Positions 52,201 to 61,702 of a stretch of 64,000 nt of DNA are shown one piece after another; the first letter of the stretch is position 1, and every line of letters begins with the position of its first letter. The stretch comes from Pristionchus mayeri (taxonomy: Eukaryota > Nematoda > Chromadorea > Rhabditida > Neodiplogasteridae): positions 25,213,474 through 25,277,473 of the forward strand of contig BTRK01000005.1 of assembly GCA_036245805.1 (NCBI GenBank), read 5' to 3'. The position numbers and the translations under genes were made by a program. The notes beneath the pieces were generated by a model that saw only the letters and a program-made list of their open reading frames with translations, ran no database searches and was not told where the DNA came from.

Positions 52201-55200
52201 CTCTCCAATTTTTAGATATGATATGACCTATGAGAAGAGCTACTCGGAAAAAAATTTCGTCCCAAAATATGGGGATCCTGGTAGGTTTAAGGCCAGAAAA
52301 TATACAATTTCTTTTAGAGGGAAACCCCTCATTCCGACCGAATCCCCTCGCCCGAGCGGCGACGAATGAAAGTTCTCATCACAATGATTATTCACAATAC
52401 ATTACATTGAGTTTCAGAAACGTTTATTATACTATTTTTTGGAATAGCTCCTCGAGAGCTTCCTCTACAATGCACATAATGAGCTCCTCGCCAGTTACTT
52501 TCTCTTCCATTCTATATCCATCTTCCTCCTCTTCCTTCTCAACTTCAAGGATATTCGGAATTTTTACGTCTAGTACGATTGCTTGAGTAGTCATCTCAAT
52601 TCTGCGTTTACGACGGGTGATTATTGCATTTTCGCTTGGCGTAGAATTGTTTTAAGAGGAGTCAGATTTGGATGGAGCATGTTTGGCTGAAAAAATCACA
52701 ACAGCAGGGTATAAATTTCAATTTCTTACCTCTTCGGAGTCTCTGACTTCCCCAGCTTCCAAAAGCTGAAGTAAAGGACAAGTCCGTTGGGACAAATTTC
52801 AAGGGGCAATTTGAGATTCAGAAGCAAGAGTTGGTTGATTTAAACTCTACTGTTGTGATTTTTTTTCAATCGTAGTAGACGTAAAAATTCCGAATATCCT
52901 TGAAGTTGAGAAGGAAGAAGGAAGATGGATAGAGAATGGAAGAGAAAGTAACTGGCGAGGAGCTCATTATGTGCATTGTAGAGGAAGCTCTCGAAGAGCT
53001 ATTCCAAAAAATAGTATAATAAACGTTTCTGAAACTCAATGTAATGTATTGTGAATAATCATTGTGATGAGAACTTTCATTCGTCGCCGCTCGGGCGAGG
53101 GGATTCGGTCGGAATGAGGGGTTTCCCTCTAAAAGAAATTGTATGTTTTCTGGCCTTAAACCTACCAGGATCCCCATATTTTGGGACGAAATTTTTTTCC
53201 GAGTAGCTCTTCTCATGGGTCATATCATATCTAAAAATTGGAGAGGTATAATTTTTCGTTTTCTAGAAAATAATTTTTGAAATTACGTGATAAAATTCAA
53301 ATTTCAAATTTGCATATTATATTGACACAGCTTGATTCAGCGGGTCGACTTTAGTCTAAAACCAAGGTTTCGTTAGATTTGAGTTCGATTCCAGTGAGAT
53401 ACACTGGAAAACGTCCGAAATAGTCCAAACTTGTAAATTCGCTAATTAAGCTAATTTATTTTTTCAGGCCAAATGAACTATAGTTTTCGATGCAGGACAC
53501 CATGGGCTATAAGATTCTGTGAAAATCCCAGAAGCCCTTTTTTGCCTGTACCCTTTTTCGATGAAAATCTGCGATTCTTAGGCGAATGCACTGATATTTC
53601 GAATCGATCAGATATTGATGTAAACATGTTTTTGACAACTTCGGGTCACCACCAGTGAAATGGATTTTGACTTTTGAGTCAATTTCGCATCCTTAAGAAA
53701 ATATTATTTTTTTGTCCATTTTCACCTTTATTAATATTTTCTACCTGCTCAATGGCCGTAACATATAATAAGTGCCGAATTTCATAATGTGGGCCCAAGG
53801 CACTCCTCCCACCAAAGTAGGACCCCACGGTTCCCGTTGCTTAGGCAAACGTGTCCGAGGGTGATCGATTCTTACGGAGCGGGTCTCTTAAGGTTTTCTT
53901 TAATTTTACACACTTTAAAGTTACCCATAGGGTTTCAATTTTCAGGTAATTTGACCTGTTCAGGTAAAAATGATCGGGCGGAATTACCTGATCAGGTCAT
54001 TCAAATTCAATTTACCTGATCAGGTAATTTCCTTTGATACCTGATCAGGTAATTCTGAGCTATTTGTCTCATTCGCACAAATTGAATCGTTGAAACATAA
54101 CTAATTCGCCATTTCAATTGAGTCGAATGACCGGGTATACCACTATTTTGCGAGAAATGATGGGATCAGGCGCCTAGGCCGCCTATTAATCAATTCCATT
54201 CTCTCTCGTTCAGGTCAATTAGGCTTTATTCATTGCGTTGTGAGCGGGGATAATGAGTTTCAGGCGGCCTAGGCGCCACCTGAAAATGGAAACCCTAGTT
54301 ACCCAACAAGGACGAAATTGACCCATTATTTTTTGCCCTCCATCGAATAGCCGATGGTTGGATTAGTATAGAATGAATATACAAAAATGCTAAAAATCAA
54401 TAATAGCCTCAAGGGAAAGCCGGAAATGATCCGCGCTCTGTCACTTTTGCATACTCTCTCGTGCACGCGACGGGATCAGGGTGAGATCAGGGTTTCGTCC
54501 TTGTTGGGTAACTTTAATGAGCTGAGAGAGAATCTTTCTATGCAAAGGTGGAATAATTTCATATTTAAGAATAGCGAACGCCATTGTGCTATGCGACAGT
54601 ATTGTCATTACTCCTGAAAATCTAGTATCACTTGCTCTAAATTACTTATTGTTAGATCAATTATTGGTTATGTGTGTAAGAACCTAGTAATGCTAGCCGC
54701 GGTTAGCCGCGTCCGTTCGGAGCTGAAATAAACCGTTTTGTTTGCCGAAAACTTGCGATTTTCTGGTTTTGAGATCGATATTTTGTTTTTCTTGAGAAGC
54801 ACACGTTAGCGCGCATTCTACAGACCTTCTAGAGCCTAGTAATGCAAACCTCGGGCAGCCGCGCCCGTTCGGAACCTTCTAGAGCCTAGTAATGCAAACC
54901 TCGGGCAGCCGCGCCCGTTCCGCGCCCGTTAAACCGACTTGTTTCGACCGTTGTTCTACCCGAGTTTCCATTAAACCTCAAAGATAAACTAATTTCCCGT
55001 TATATATTTCCCAAAACTACATTTAGATCAATTCGAGAAACATATTTTCATATAATCTTATGTCAAAAAAACGAAGAAAAATAAATAATGAAAAAAAATA
55101 GAGGAAAAGTCAGTTGCTAATTCGGTCATCGCGATTTTCTGGTTTTGAGATCGATATTTTGTTTTTCTTGAGAAGCACACGTTAGCGCGCATTCTACAGA

Positions 55201-58200
55201 CCTTCTAGAGCCTAGTAATGCAAACCTCGGGCAGCCGCGCCCGTTCGGAGCTGAAATAAACCGACTTGTTTCGACCGTTGTTCTACCCGAGTTTCCATTA
55301 AACCTCAAAGATAAACTAATTTCCCGTTATATATTTCCCAAAACTACATTTAGATCAATTCGAGAAACATATTTTCATATAATCTTATGTCAAAAAAACG
55401 AAGAAAAATAAATAATGAAAAAAATAGAGGAAAATTCAGTTGCTAATTCGGTCATGGTTGAGGTCTGAGGGGTACGGTACCTTAGCCTCGGCGTTAATTT
55501 TGTAAATTCGCTTAATTAAGTTATTTCGCAAAATTATTAATTTTTTGTTGTCGAAATCGTATCGGCAGCTCATAAATCATCGGATTCTATGCGCATTTTA
55601 TTTTAGAAGCATGTTGAAGAAACCCGCCTGCGCTCCCTAATTGAATGGAATTCTTTTTTTTTTGAATTTTTAAAATATATTGGTAAATGGTTACCTTATA
55701 AGTGCAAAAAGGTGTGCTGTAATTTTTTATGCTCTTTTCAATGGTACTGTGAGAACGAGTATAGTGGTCAATGGTGTGGTGTGCGAGATTCACTACAATC
55801 TATTTTGAAATGCACGCGGAACGTTTTTATCAATGTATTGTAGTAGACAAATCGTTCCGAGTGTATTTAAAAATAGATTGTAGTGAATCTCGCACCGCAC
55901 CATCGCTTCCTGTACACATAGCATAAAGCACGGCGTGATTTTTCCCAACAGCACGTTCTGAGATATGGTCCCGTGGTGTACTAGAAAGTGCATGTCAAGT
56001 GGTGCGGTTCATATGTCTTATTTGTGGTTCGGTACATGACGGTCGTAAACGTAGTGATGCGCTTGATTCAAAAGAGTTCAGTTTTCCTGCTGAACTACGT
56101 TTTTTTTGCTCTGAATTTGTCATGCGAACGTTAAGCGCTTACATTTCCAACATAAAGATAATATAGTAAAAAAGTTTCATAACGCATGGAGCGCATTTTT
56201 AGTCTAATATCAGCACTTTAGCCGTGATTTCACACTTGAACATGAAAAGATGCCAAATACTTCGTTTTGAACTAACTGTTTTGAACTATGAAGAAAAAAT
56301 AAAAATATTGAAGAAAAACAGCAAAACCCCGACGTCTCCGATTCCTCTCAAAAATCAATAAAATCAAGAGAAAATCCCGAAAACCGTATGCCAACGCTCA
56401 AAAATTTGAAAAAAAGCTTCAGTCTCCCATTCATATATCTACAGTCTCACAGGAAACCATCATGGGCGGTGCAACACTGTCAATCGGGGTTTCTACAGTA
56501 CATTCTTGCATATTGGGGGTGACCATTTTTCAACTAGTGTGTTGGTGAAAGGCATGCCGTGATATAGCTCATACCTCAATGGTACCCATGGGTATGGATG
56601 TCCTTTGTAAGAACGAGGTCAACGAATTGATAATATTAACTCACTTTTTAGAAATAAATCTGTTTACAGGTAGAGGAATGGAAGAATTGTCTCGAATCAG
56701 CAGAATCATCCCTCGCAGTGGATAAGTTGAATGGGAAAGCACTCTTTAGGAAGGGACAGGTTGCTAATTCTATGTTTAACTCTATTGCATATTTGGCAAA
56801 ATACCTGGATGTGATTTAAATATTTGAAATTCCGTAGTACGTCTTTGGGTACTACCCCGATTTGTAAAATTAATTTTGGAAATTTCATTTTGTAAAAGAA
56901 TTTTTCGTAAAAATAAAATTTAGAAAAAAATATCTGGAAATTTGCTTTTTGGAAAAAACAATTGTGGAAAAAATAAATTGGAAACATTTTTTTAGAAATG
57001 CCCGTTTTGGAAATTTTTCCGCTGTGTTACGGTATTTTTCGCTGCATCGTGAGAACTGCGAAATAGAACAATTAAATTCAAACATTGATTTTAGGGACCA
57101 CTGAACCGGGAATTACAAAATCAAAACCGGCAAAAAGGTTGTTGACAAATTAATAAACATCGTCACGTTGAAATTTCATTTTTCTCGATTTTCTTGCTTT
57201 CTAAAGAGTGTTCATCTTAGCATTTCCGGCAGCGAATAAATAAGGATGAGTCAGCAAAAATTGTCAAAAATGAGACGTTTCTATCAATGGGATTTTTTGT
57301 AAAAGCCTTTCGAAATTCCGGAAATTTTCGTTTTCTTGACACAATAATTATTTGCGAATGAACAAGAGAGTGTTCATTCAAGACTTTATAGGAATATGAG
57401 GATCGGTAGGTGCATGACCTATATTCAGAAATGTAGGTGAATTTATAAATGGGATTTTTCATAATATCCTTCAAAACTCAGAGCCGCAACGCAGAGCCGG
57501 AAAACTACCGAAGTTTGAAATGAGTATAATAAATTAAGTATTAATGCAATGATGTTGTAATTTGTTGTTTCCTTATATTTATATTTTTCTTCAGTAAATG
57601 ATAGATATCAAATGAAATGAAAATAAAGATAAGATGTCGGCTCATAAGCAATATGACATACTGAAAATTAGTTGACACGATGAACTACTAACTACACCAA
57701 AGGGGCGGAGCCAACGCATGCAAACTAAATACACTGTTTACAATGCGAATTGAGAATTTCATGCAATTTTATATATTTCACATGAATTCTACACCCTCAA
57801 TTGCCCGGGTTTGACAAAAACAAAAATTCAGAAGCCCAATTAGTGTTTCACATGAGGGTCGCTACATTGATTTTGCATTATTTTTATATTTCCTTTCTTT
57901 AATTATTAGTATTGTTAATTACAATAATACGATAATAAAGGACAAGTAATACTATGTTTCGAATTTGCTGATAAATGACGAAAATGCTCGATGGGTCACT
58001 GTAGATTTCTGCTCGGCTACAGTACTACCGGCCATGGAAAAATTTCCAAAATGGGCATTTCCAAAATATGAAATTCTGAAATTTATTTTCCATTGCTTGC
58101 TTTTCCAAAAAATGAATTTCCATAATTTTTTTCTAAATATTTTTTTCCAAAATTTGCATTTACGAAATGAAATTTACATTTCGGGGTAATACCCGTCTTT

Positions 58201-58651
58201 GGCTTCCATATTCCTCAATTTATCTTAAATAGGGATCTATAATTATAATATTGAGTCTCTCTCTCGATTGGGAGAAGCAGAAGAGGCGATGAAATATCTG
58301 AAGGAAGCGAGGTTGATTGATCCCAATAATTCGGCTATCGAGATTGAATTTGAACTAGCAAAGTAAGTGAATGACAACAGAAGAAATTGTTTGAAATTAT
58401 GTGCTCTAAAATTAGTTATGTTTATTATATTGACATTATATTTTTAAATAGAAATTGTAATCAGGAGATGTGCGGATGCATCTCGCGTTAAAGAGAAGAA
58501 AATGTATCAGAAGATGCTCAGTGGAATTTCTGAGAAAGAATTGAAGTCTGAAGAAGAGAATATGAAGAAAGAAAATATATTACACATAATGATGATTAGC
58601 TCATTAGGAGCTGTAGTGATTGGTGTTCTATTATATTTAATGCTTGAATAA
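40271..58651 (+). CDS. FKBP8: FKBP8-type peptidyl-prolyl isomerase with TPRs and membrane anchor
   Basis: FKBP8 (FKBP38) is a tail-anchored immunophilin of mitochondrial and ER membranes that works with Hsp90 and Bcl-2 proteins. Exons: 40271-40378, 40422-40546, 40588-40768, 40812-40887, 42227-42354, 42398-42508, 42562-42693, 56670-56759, 58256-58362, 58465-58651. Phases agree; 414 aa (human 412). After an acidic N-terminus come EWEDVLGSGELMRKVERNGD, the FKBP core (LEFVLGFSCVIDAWELVVKM, RFAYGEKG), then TPRs (RGNFFFSREEYEKAIFVYKR; NGKALFRKGQSLSRLGEAEE) and a C-terminal hydrophobic segment (SSLGAVVIGVLLYLMLE). Most introns are 41-53 nt; introns 4, 7 and 8 are 1339, 13976 and 1496 nt and hold foldback elements. 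PPIase activity cannot be judged, since FKBP8 proteins are non-canonical. Confidence 0.93.
41385..41475 (+). other. tRNA-like segment, left arm of FB-A3
   Basis: A perfectly paired T-arm-like GGGGGTTCGACCCCC at 41454-41468 contains a B box. The A box is weak (CACACAAGTCGCACAAC). Same position in the element as the tRNA-like segment of FB-A1. Confidence 0.4.
41655..41745 (-). other. tRNA-like segment, right arm of FB-A3
   Basis: Inverted partner of 41385-41475 with the same GGGGGTTCGACCCCC on the minus strand. Confidence 0.4.
42739..43107. mobile_element. G-tract MITE in FKBP8 intron 7, with 9-bp target duplication
   Basis: Left end is a run of at least 16 G, right end a run of more than 20 C. 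GCTTATTCG at 42730-42738 is repeated at 43108-43116. Family landmarks ACTTGGGAGTTGTTTCATTG and ACATTTGCATATATTAG are present in both arms. Confidence 0.85.
43299..43522. mobile_element. GTTACC-GGACGA MITE, copy 1
   Basis: Inverted ends TTACCGGACGAGGACGAAA and TTTGTCCTCGTCCGGTAA. The interior (CCGGCTTTCCCTTGAGGCTA, TTTTGTATATTCATTCT, AGCCATCGGCTATTCGAT) recurs at 54298-54512, 62197-62436 and 63216-63400, where the end reads GTTACCCAACAAGGACGAAA. Confidence 0.75.
43535..44250. repeat. Dispersed repeat R, copy interrupted by a MITE
   Basis: Matches 16484-16930 on both sides of the G-tract MITE at 43718-44049 and runs into the TTAA-flanked foldback at 44251. Confidence 0.65.
43718..44049. mobile_element. 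G-tract MITE with 9-bp duplication and known empty site
   Basis: Ends GGGGGCGGACATTTCCGCAA and complement. GAAAATCAG at 43709-43717 is repeated at 44050-44058. The uninterrupted repeat R copy near 16650 shows the site before insertion. A 9-bp duplication fits Mutator-like transposases. Confidence 0.85.
44612..46300. mobile_element. Foldback of 1.7 kb with GC-rich ends
   Basis: CGCAGGATGCGGGCCACTTT on the left pairs with the segment near 46270 on the right; inner blocks (ATGGTAAAACATAGAATATT, GTAGAGGAGAATGAGCTGAA) are mirrored. The centre is about 45440 and GC-rich. The end motif matches the small inverted repeat at 2198-2372. Confidence 0.7.
46301..46799. other. Spacer within the 9.6-kb nest
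   Basis: Contains an alternating GCGCGCGCGC stretch near 46376. No gene is supported. Confidence 0.4.
46835..46948. repeat. Tandem repeat of about 46 bp
   Basis: Unit: GGCCAACCCTGCGGGTCTGG, then GGTAATGTCGGAGGGTCATG. Two full copies and a partial; a related triplet in inverse orientation is at 48905-48960. Confidence 0.8.
47513..47585 (+). other. tRNA-like sequence, single copy
   Basis: A-box-like TGGTGTAGTGGTGAAGC, an anticodon-stem-like centre and a weak B box (GTGTTCGTCCCC). The acceptor stem is not paired. It lies in the spacer of the foldback, not in an arm. Confidence 0.35.
47586..48254. other. Interior of the foldback, no feature seen
   Basis: AT-rich with no coding frame or repeat that I can support. 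Confidence 0.35.
48255..48810. repeat. Degenerate satellite of TCAGAAAATTCCGA units, mirrored
   Basis: In the first half the motif reads CAGAAAATTC(C/T)GA(C/T)GG every 18-25 nt; in the second half it appears as the complement (GGAATTTTCTGAGGGCC). The switch is near 48610. About 20 units in all, heavily diverged. Confidence 0.65.
49265..49566. mobile_element. MITE with GGTGATAAGAC ends and 8-bp target duplication
   Basis: Inverted ends of about 60 bp start GGTGATAAGACA and contain phased copies of TTTCGGAAA. GTGAACCA at 49257-49264 is repeated at 49567-49574. An 8-bp duplication fits hAT or Merlin type elements; which of these is not decided. Confidence 0.8.
49888..49961 (+). other. tRNA-like sequence, left arm of FB-T2
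   Basis: Near-canonical A box (TGGTGAAGTGGTTAGCGTG) and B box (GGGTTCGATTCCC), 40 nt apart, as in a tRNA. The T-arm pairing (CCGGG/CCCAT) and the acceptor ends are imperfect, so function is doubtful. Confidence 0.5.
50212..50288 (-). other. tRNA-like sequence, right arm of FB-T2
   Basis: Inverted partner of 49888-49961 with A box TGGTGTAGTGGTTAACGTG and the same B box. Confidence 0.5.
50501..51789. other. Interior of the 9.6-kb nest, no gene seen
   Basis: AT-rich sequence; no long frame, splice-bounded exon or clear repeat that I can support. Confidence 0.35.
52010..53480. repeat. Palindrome carrying a host-gene fragment
   Basis: TTTGGACTATTTCGGACGTT on the left pairs near 53430; the arms (52010-52580 and 52870-53480) are near-identical inverted repeats. 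The centre and the inner arms carry coding-like, intron-containing sequence. Confidence 0.7.
52427..52800 (-). pseudogene. Captured fragment of an unidentified host gene
   Basis: On the minus strand a 55-codon frame (52594-52427) reads MTTQAIVLDVKIPNILEVEK, an acidic run and EELIMCIVEEALEELFQKIV before its stop. Upstream, in the same frame, are ITRRKRRIE and a clean 43-nt intron (52729-52687, GTAAGA...TTTTTTCAG). One in-frame TAA separates the exon start from the longer frame. The homologous stretch in the right arm (52870-53030, + strand) is frameshifted. The origin gene is not recognised. Confidence 0.5.
53929..54296. mobile_element. MITE rich in ACCTGATCAGGT, copy 1
   Basis: Ends AGGGTTTCAATTTTCAGGT and ACCTGAAAATGGAAACCCT. 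Contains several TTACCTGATCAGGTAA palindromes and GGCGCCTAGGCCGCC. Near-identical to 59850-60211, so recently active. Confidence 0.85.
54298..54512. mobile_element. GTTACCCAACAAGG MITE, copy 2
   Basis: Ends GTTACCCAACAAGGACGAAA and TTTCGTCCTTGTTGGGTAAC. It abuts the preceding MITE. The interior matches 43299-43522 in inverted order. Confidence 0.8.
54755..55455. repeat. Tandem duplication of about 376 bp
   Basis: GCGATTTTCTGGTTTTGAGA starts both units (54755, 55131). Within unit 1 a 55-bp block (GAGCCTAGTAATGCAAACCT...) is itself duplicated. The units are almost identical, so the duplication is young. Confidence 0.85.
55456..55769. other. FKBP8 intron 7 sequence, no feature seen
   Basis: Nothing is supported. 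Confidence 0.35.
55770..55905. repeat. Inverted repeat around 55840
   Basis: GCGAGATTCACTACAATCTA pairs with TAGATTGTAGTGAATCTCGC; arms of about 60 bp with a few mismatches. Confidence 0.7.
55906..56669. other. Last part of FKBP8 intron 7
   Basis: No gene or repeat that I can support before the exon at 56670. Confidence 0.35.
56840..58200. repeat. Foldback in FKBP8 intron 8
   Basis: TTTGGGTACTACCCC at 56845 and TTTTTGGAAAAAAC-type sequence up to 57020 are inverted at 58020-58195. The centre of about 1 kb has no recognised gene. Confidence 0.55.
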
Positions 58652-59095
58652 TATTAGATGGGTTACAGTTTTCCTTGTATGTGTGCTGTTTTCTTGAACG
58701 TCAGCAATGTAACTGATAAATCCCTTTTTGGGAAGGTCCATCGCAGGGCTGTGTGTGAAATGAGAATTCTTCGAAAAAATTCCGAGAAATTCAAGAAATT
58801 ATTAAAATCAACTGCATTGTTTAACGTGCAAGAAAAAAAATTATATCACGCCTCTTACGAGAGAATCGATTCTGGCAAAGCGGCCATATTTCAGTCAGTG
58901 GTCGAAAAGCAGGTCTAAAAGGACATAAAGTGCCCGGTTTTTGGAATCCAGACCAGTGCAAAAGTAGAAAACGTACCCATTTTTTATACATATGTAAAAA
59001 CGTACCTATTTTCTACGGTTTCATATTGAAATTTTAGAAACGTGCCCACTTTTTACAATTTTTGTGACCTACTCTTTCGACCACTGATTTCAGTT
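58652..59095. repeat. Spacer with a solo ATATCACGCC terminus
   Basis: TATCACGCCTCTTACGAGAG at about 58852 is a terminus of the FB-A family. ACGTACCCATTTTTTATAC-type repeats and TTTCGACCACTGATTTC at 59075 resemble the stretch at 16030-16100 in inverted orientation. Confidence 0.45.
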
Positions 59096-59849
59096 TCCGG
59101 TTTTTGAGGTCTGCTTGGTCAACTACGACCCCCGTGACTGGATTAGTCACTACAACTGTTCCTCATCGAGCTGCTGCACCGGTCGCTCACGCCCTTCTTT
59201 CTTTGAAAATTCATTTCTGGCTTCAAAACAAACATGAAAAGGTCATTTTTCGTTTCCCGGGCTATCTTTGAGCGCTCTATCGATCCTTCAATTCCACTTG
59301 TCCAGGATTTCCGTGATCAAGGTGCAAAAACTTCAATATTAAGCCCACATAATCGATTAAACAATATTTAAACAAACCGCGCATTTTAAATTACGGTACT
59401 TAGTGCATGTTCATGCAAATTAGCGGTAAGGTATTGTTCAGGCGCCAATTTAAAATTTTGCACGGTTGTTGGGTAACTTTAAAGTTACCCAACAAGGACG
59501 AAATTGACCCCCTATTCACTCGGCTTTGTTTACTCCTCTTTTCGAGTGCTCGAGGGATGGCGTGTTTACGACCCCTCTCTCGTCGAGTGCTCGTTTTGGC
59601 GGGAAGAGAGAGCGAGTGAGTCGAGTCATTTTCGAGTCGAAATCGAGTCAAGGCGATTTTCTCAGCTCACAGTAGTCCAAATAATTTAATTTTTGGACAG
59701 TTGGATTCTACTTGACGTGACCAGTCGAAAAAGTGTAAACATGAGGGTAGAAATGAAAATTTATTTTTTCCGATTTTTCTTCAGGTTTGTGCTGAGAATT
59801 TCAATATATTCACCGTTTTTGCATAAATACCCTAAAATGTATATGTGTT
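59096..59849. other. Intergenic with a weak coding-like stretch
   Basis: After TGATTTCAG at 59094 a + strand frame reads LVTTTVPHRAAAPVAHALLS and stays open to about 59237; an ATG at 59233 opens another frame (MKRSFFVSRAIFERSIDPSI). Neither is recognised. A short inverted TTAAAGTTACCCAACAAGG MITE end is at 59470-59500. Confidence 0.3.
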
Positions 59850-60211
59850 AGGGTTTCAATTTTCAGGTAATTTGACCTGTTCAGGTAAAAATGATCGGGC
59901 GGAATTACCTGATCAGGTCATTCAATTTACCTGATCAGGTAATTTCCTTTGATACCTGATCAGGTAATTCTGAGCTGTTTGTCTCATTCGCACAAATTGA
60001 ATCGTTGAAACATAACTAATTCGCCATTTCAGTTGAGTCGAATGACCGGGTATGCCACTATTTTGCGAGAAATGATGGGATCAGGCGCCTAGGCCGCCTA
60101 TTAATCAATTCCATTCTCTCTCGTTCAGGTCAATTAGGCTTTATTCATTGCGTTGTGAGCGGGGATAATGAGTTTCAGGCGGCCTAGGCGCCACCTGAAA
60201 ATGGAAACCCT
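59850..60211. mobile_element. MITE rich in ACCTGATCAGGT, copy 2
   Basis: Same ends and interior as 53929-54296; only a few substitutions and one short indel differ. Confidence 0.85.
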
Positions 60212-60783
60212 AATATGTTTTCGATAGCTCTCACCGAACTGATTCAAACTGCGCAAAGAATAGGCAATTTGGACCACTTAGAGCAGAGAAAAGCGCCGAC
60301 TCGATTTCGACTCGAACCGAATCGACTCACTCGTCCTCTAGGGGGCAATAAAAGGGAGAGGGTCGAGTGCTCGAGAGACTCGATCTCGACTCGATCCAAC
60401 TAGTAACACGTGGGCTCAGAATAAATCCCACTGAACAAGAAAAGTATAACTAGAGCGGGCCTCGGGCGGGAAAATGTGCCACCGTTTCAGCAATTGATAG
60501 TTATGAAAATCTGTCCCGACTTTCTGTACTAGGCTGAGCCCACGTGAGTAAACAAGTCAACTCGATGCACGGCCCCCGGACCCAAAAGTGTCTGATATTC
60601 TTCAATGAGTCAAAACGCCAACACTAACCCCAACAAAGCAAAAAAATTAAGTCGAATTGAATAAAATGTGGTACAAAGTGCAGTGTACTGTGGCCGACCT
60701 CATTATAATTTCTTTCCACAAATATGCTGGATTTTGCACTAGATGCATGTTTTTCATTCATAAAAACATGAAAAAACATGAAA
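60212..60783. other. Intergenic, no feature seen
   Basis: Repeated CGACTCGA-type motifs at 60295-60400, also present near 59575-59650. Nothing else is supported. Confidence 0.35.
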
Positions 60784-60921
60784 ACTTGAAAGGATATGTT
60801 ACCTCCGTAAGGCGCGTTCAAACTACATTCATAAAAACATGAAAACCCCTCTTTCATTTGGTTTTCATGTTTTTATGAATGTAGTTTGAACGCGCCTTAC
60901 GGAGGTAACATATCCTTTCAA
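60784..60921. repeat. Near-perfect hairpin, arms of about 62 bp
   Basis: CTTGAAAGGATATGTTACCT at 60784 pairs to 60921; the loop is about 13 nt (CCTCTTTCATTTG). Almost no mismatch is visible, so it is a young palindrome. Confidence 0.85.
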
Positions 60922-60929
60922 GATACCCC

Positions 60930-61276
60930 ATAGTAAAAGAGACACGGTAGGAGACATTTCTCAACGGAGATCCGTCACGATCGTCCCTACAGTTGACCAG
61001 AGAAGCCAAAGAAGATCCCATCCATTGACCTAACGACGCTCTGATACCGAAGATCCCAATTCCATCCACACCGAAGTCACCCTCCTGCAGGACCATTGTG
61101 CCTGACGTCAGGATAAATATGAAATGAAATGAATATGAGGAGACATTTATCAACGCATACATAGTAGCTACTGAATTGAATGAGACAGAGGAAAAGTCTC
61201 ATGAGGACAATTTCACACAGATCAATACAATGTGCATGAAGCTGTTTGCCAATGAGTCGAGCAAGACCCGGCACTG
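60930..61276 (+). other. Possible exons of an unidentified gene
   Basis: The last part, 61132-61276, reads ETFINAYIVATELNETEEKS and ends in TGA. A 42-nt GT...AG intron (61090-61131) would join it in phase to a proline/lysine-rich stretch ending CRTI. Further upstream a 46-nt intron is possible. The frames do not connect without a break near 61020, so it may be a decaying gene. Minus-strand readings of the same DNA are also open, which lowers confidence. Confidence 0.3.
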
Positions 61277-61366
61277 ATAAACAATCTCACTTCTCAGTAA
61301 CTCTGTTTTTTTTTAAAATTATTGAAGTACTGAATCGATGGTGACATTCATTTTGCAGAGTCTCCG

Positions 61367-61655
61367 TTGCACCCAGACTGCATCACGTTCACAAATTTTT
61401 TTCAAATATATTTGTATTTGAAAATATATGTGGCAATATATGGCAATGCAATGGTTTGTTCCTTTCAGTCGTTCCTTTCATGGACACTTTCCCGGACGAG
61501 ACTACAAACTACAATTTCGCTATTAAAGAAGGACTGTCAGCAAAGTTTAAATTTTGACGTTGTCATAACCATAAGAGATTCAGAAAATTTCAAATGCGTA
61601 TCTCCATTTCGAACCGAGTTATCATTCGTTGGCAGTATGCCAAGGAGGGCTTGAA
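61367..61655 (+). other. Coding-like stretch with an apparent frameshift
   Basis: After CTTTCAG (61469) one frame reads VPFMDTFPDETTNYNFAIKE and the next frame continues VVITIRDSENFKCVSPFRTE to a stop at 61655. The two halves look more protein-like than the single frame does, which suggests a frameshifted gene remnant. No family was recognised. Confidence 0.3.
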
Positions 61656-61702
61656 GGGAAGGGACGTGCGGGAATTCAAATATTTAGAAGATTTTTCAAA
61701 AA

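Larger units (their letters stand above)
44251..53889. mobile_element. TTAA-flanked foldback, copy 2, expanded to 9.6 kb by nested insertions
   Basis: Left arm 44251-44610 (AAGAGATCCGCTCCGTAAGA, GGGAGGAGTGCCTTGG) is inverted at 53640-53889, with further inner arm sequence at 51790-51860 (GATTCGGTTCTAAATGGAC). TTAA flanks both ends. The interior contains 44612-46300, 46800-49210, 49265-49566, 49672-50500 and 52010-53480. All of it lies within FKBP8 intron 7. Confidence 0.65.

Noticed and set aside
52230..53216. Mirrored 116-118 codon frames (reading MRRATRKKISSQ) in the two palindrome arms
   Set aside because: The opposite strand carries the better supported, intron-containing coding sequence; these are shadows of it.
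60854..61162. 102-codon minus-strand frame
   Set aside because: It overlaps a fresh hairpin and a + strand stretch with better exon structure; no domain or splice support.
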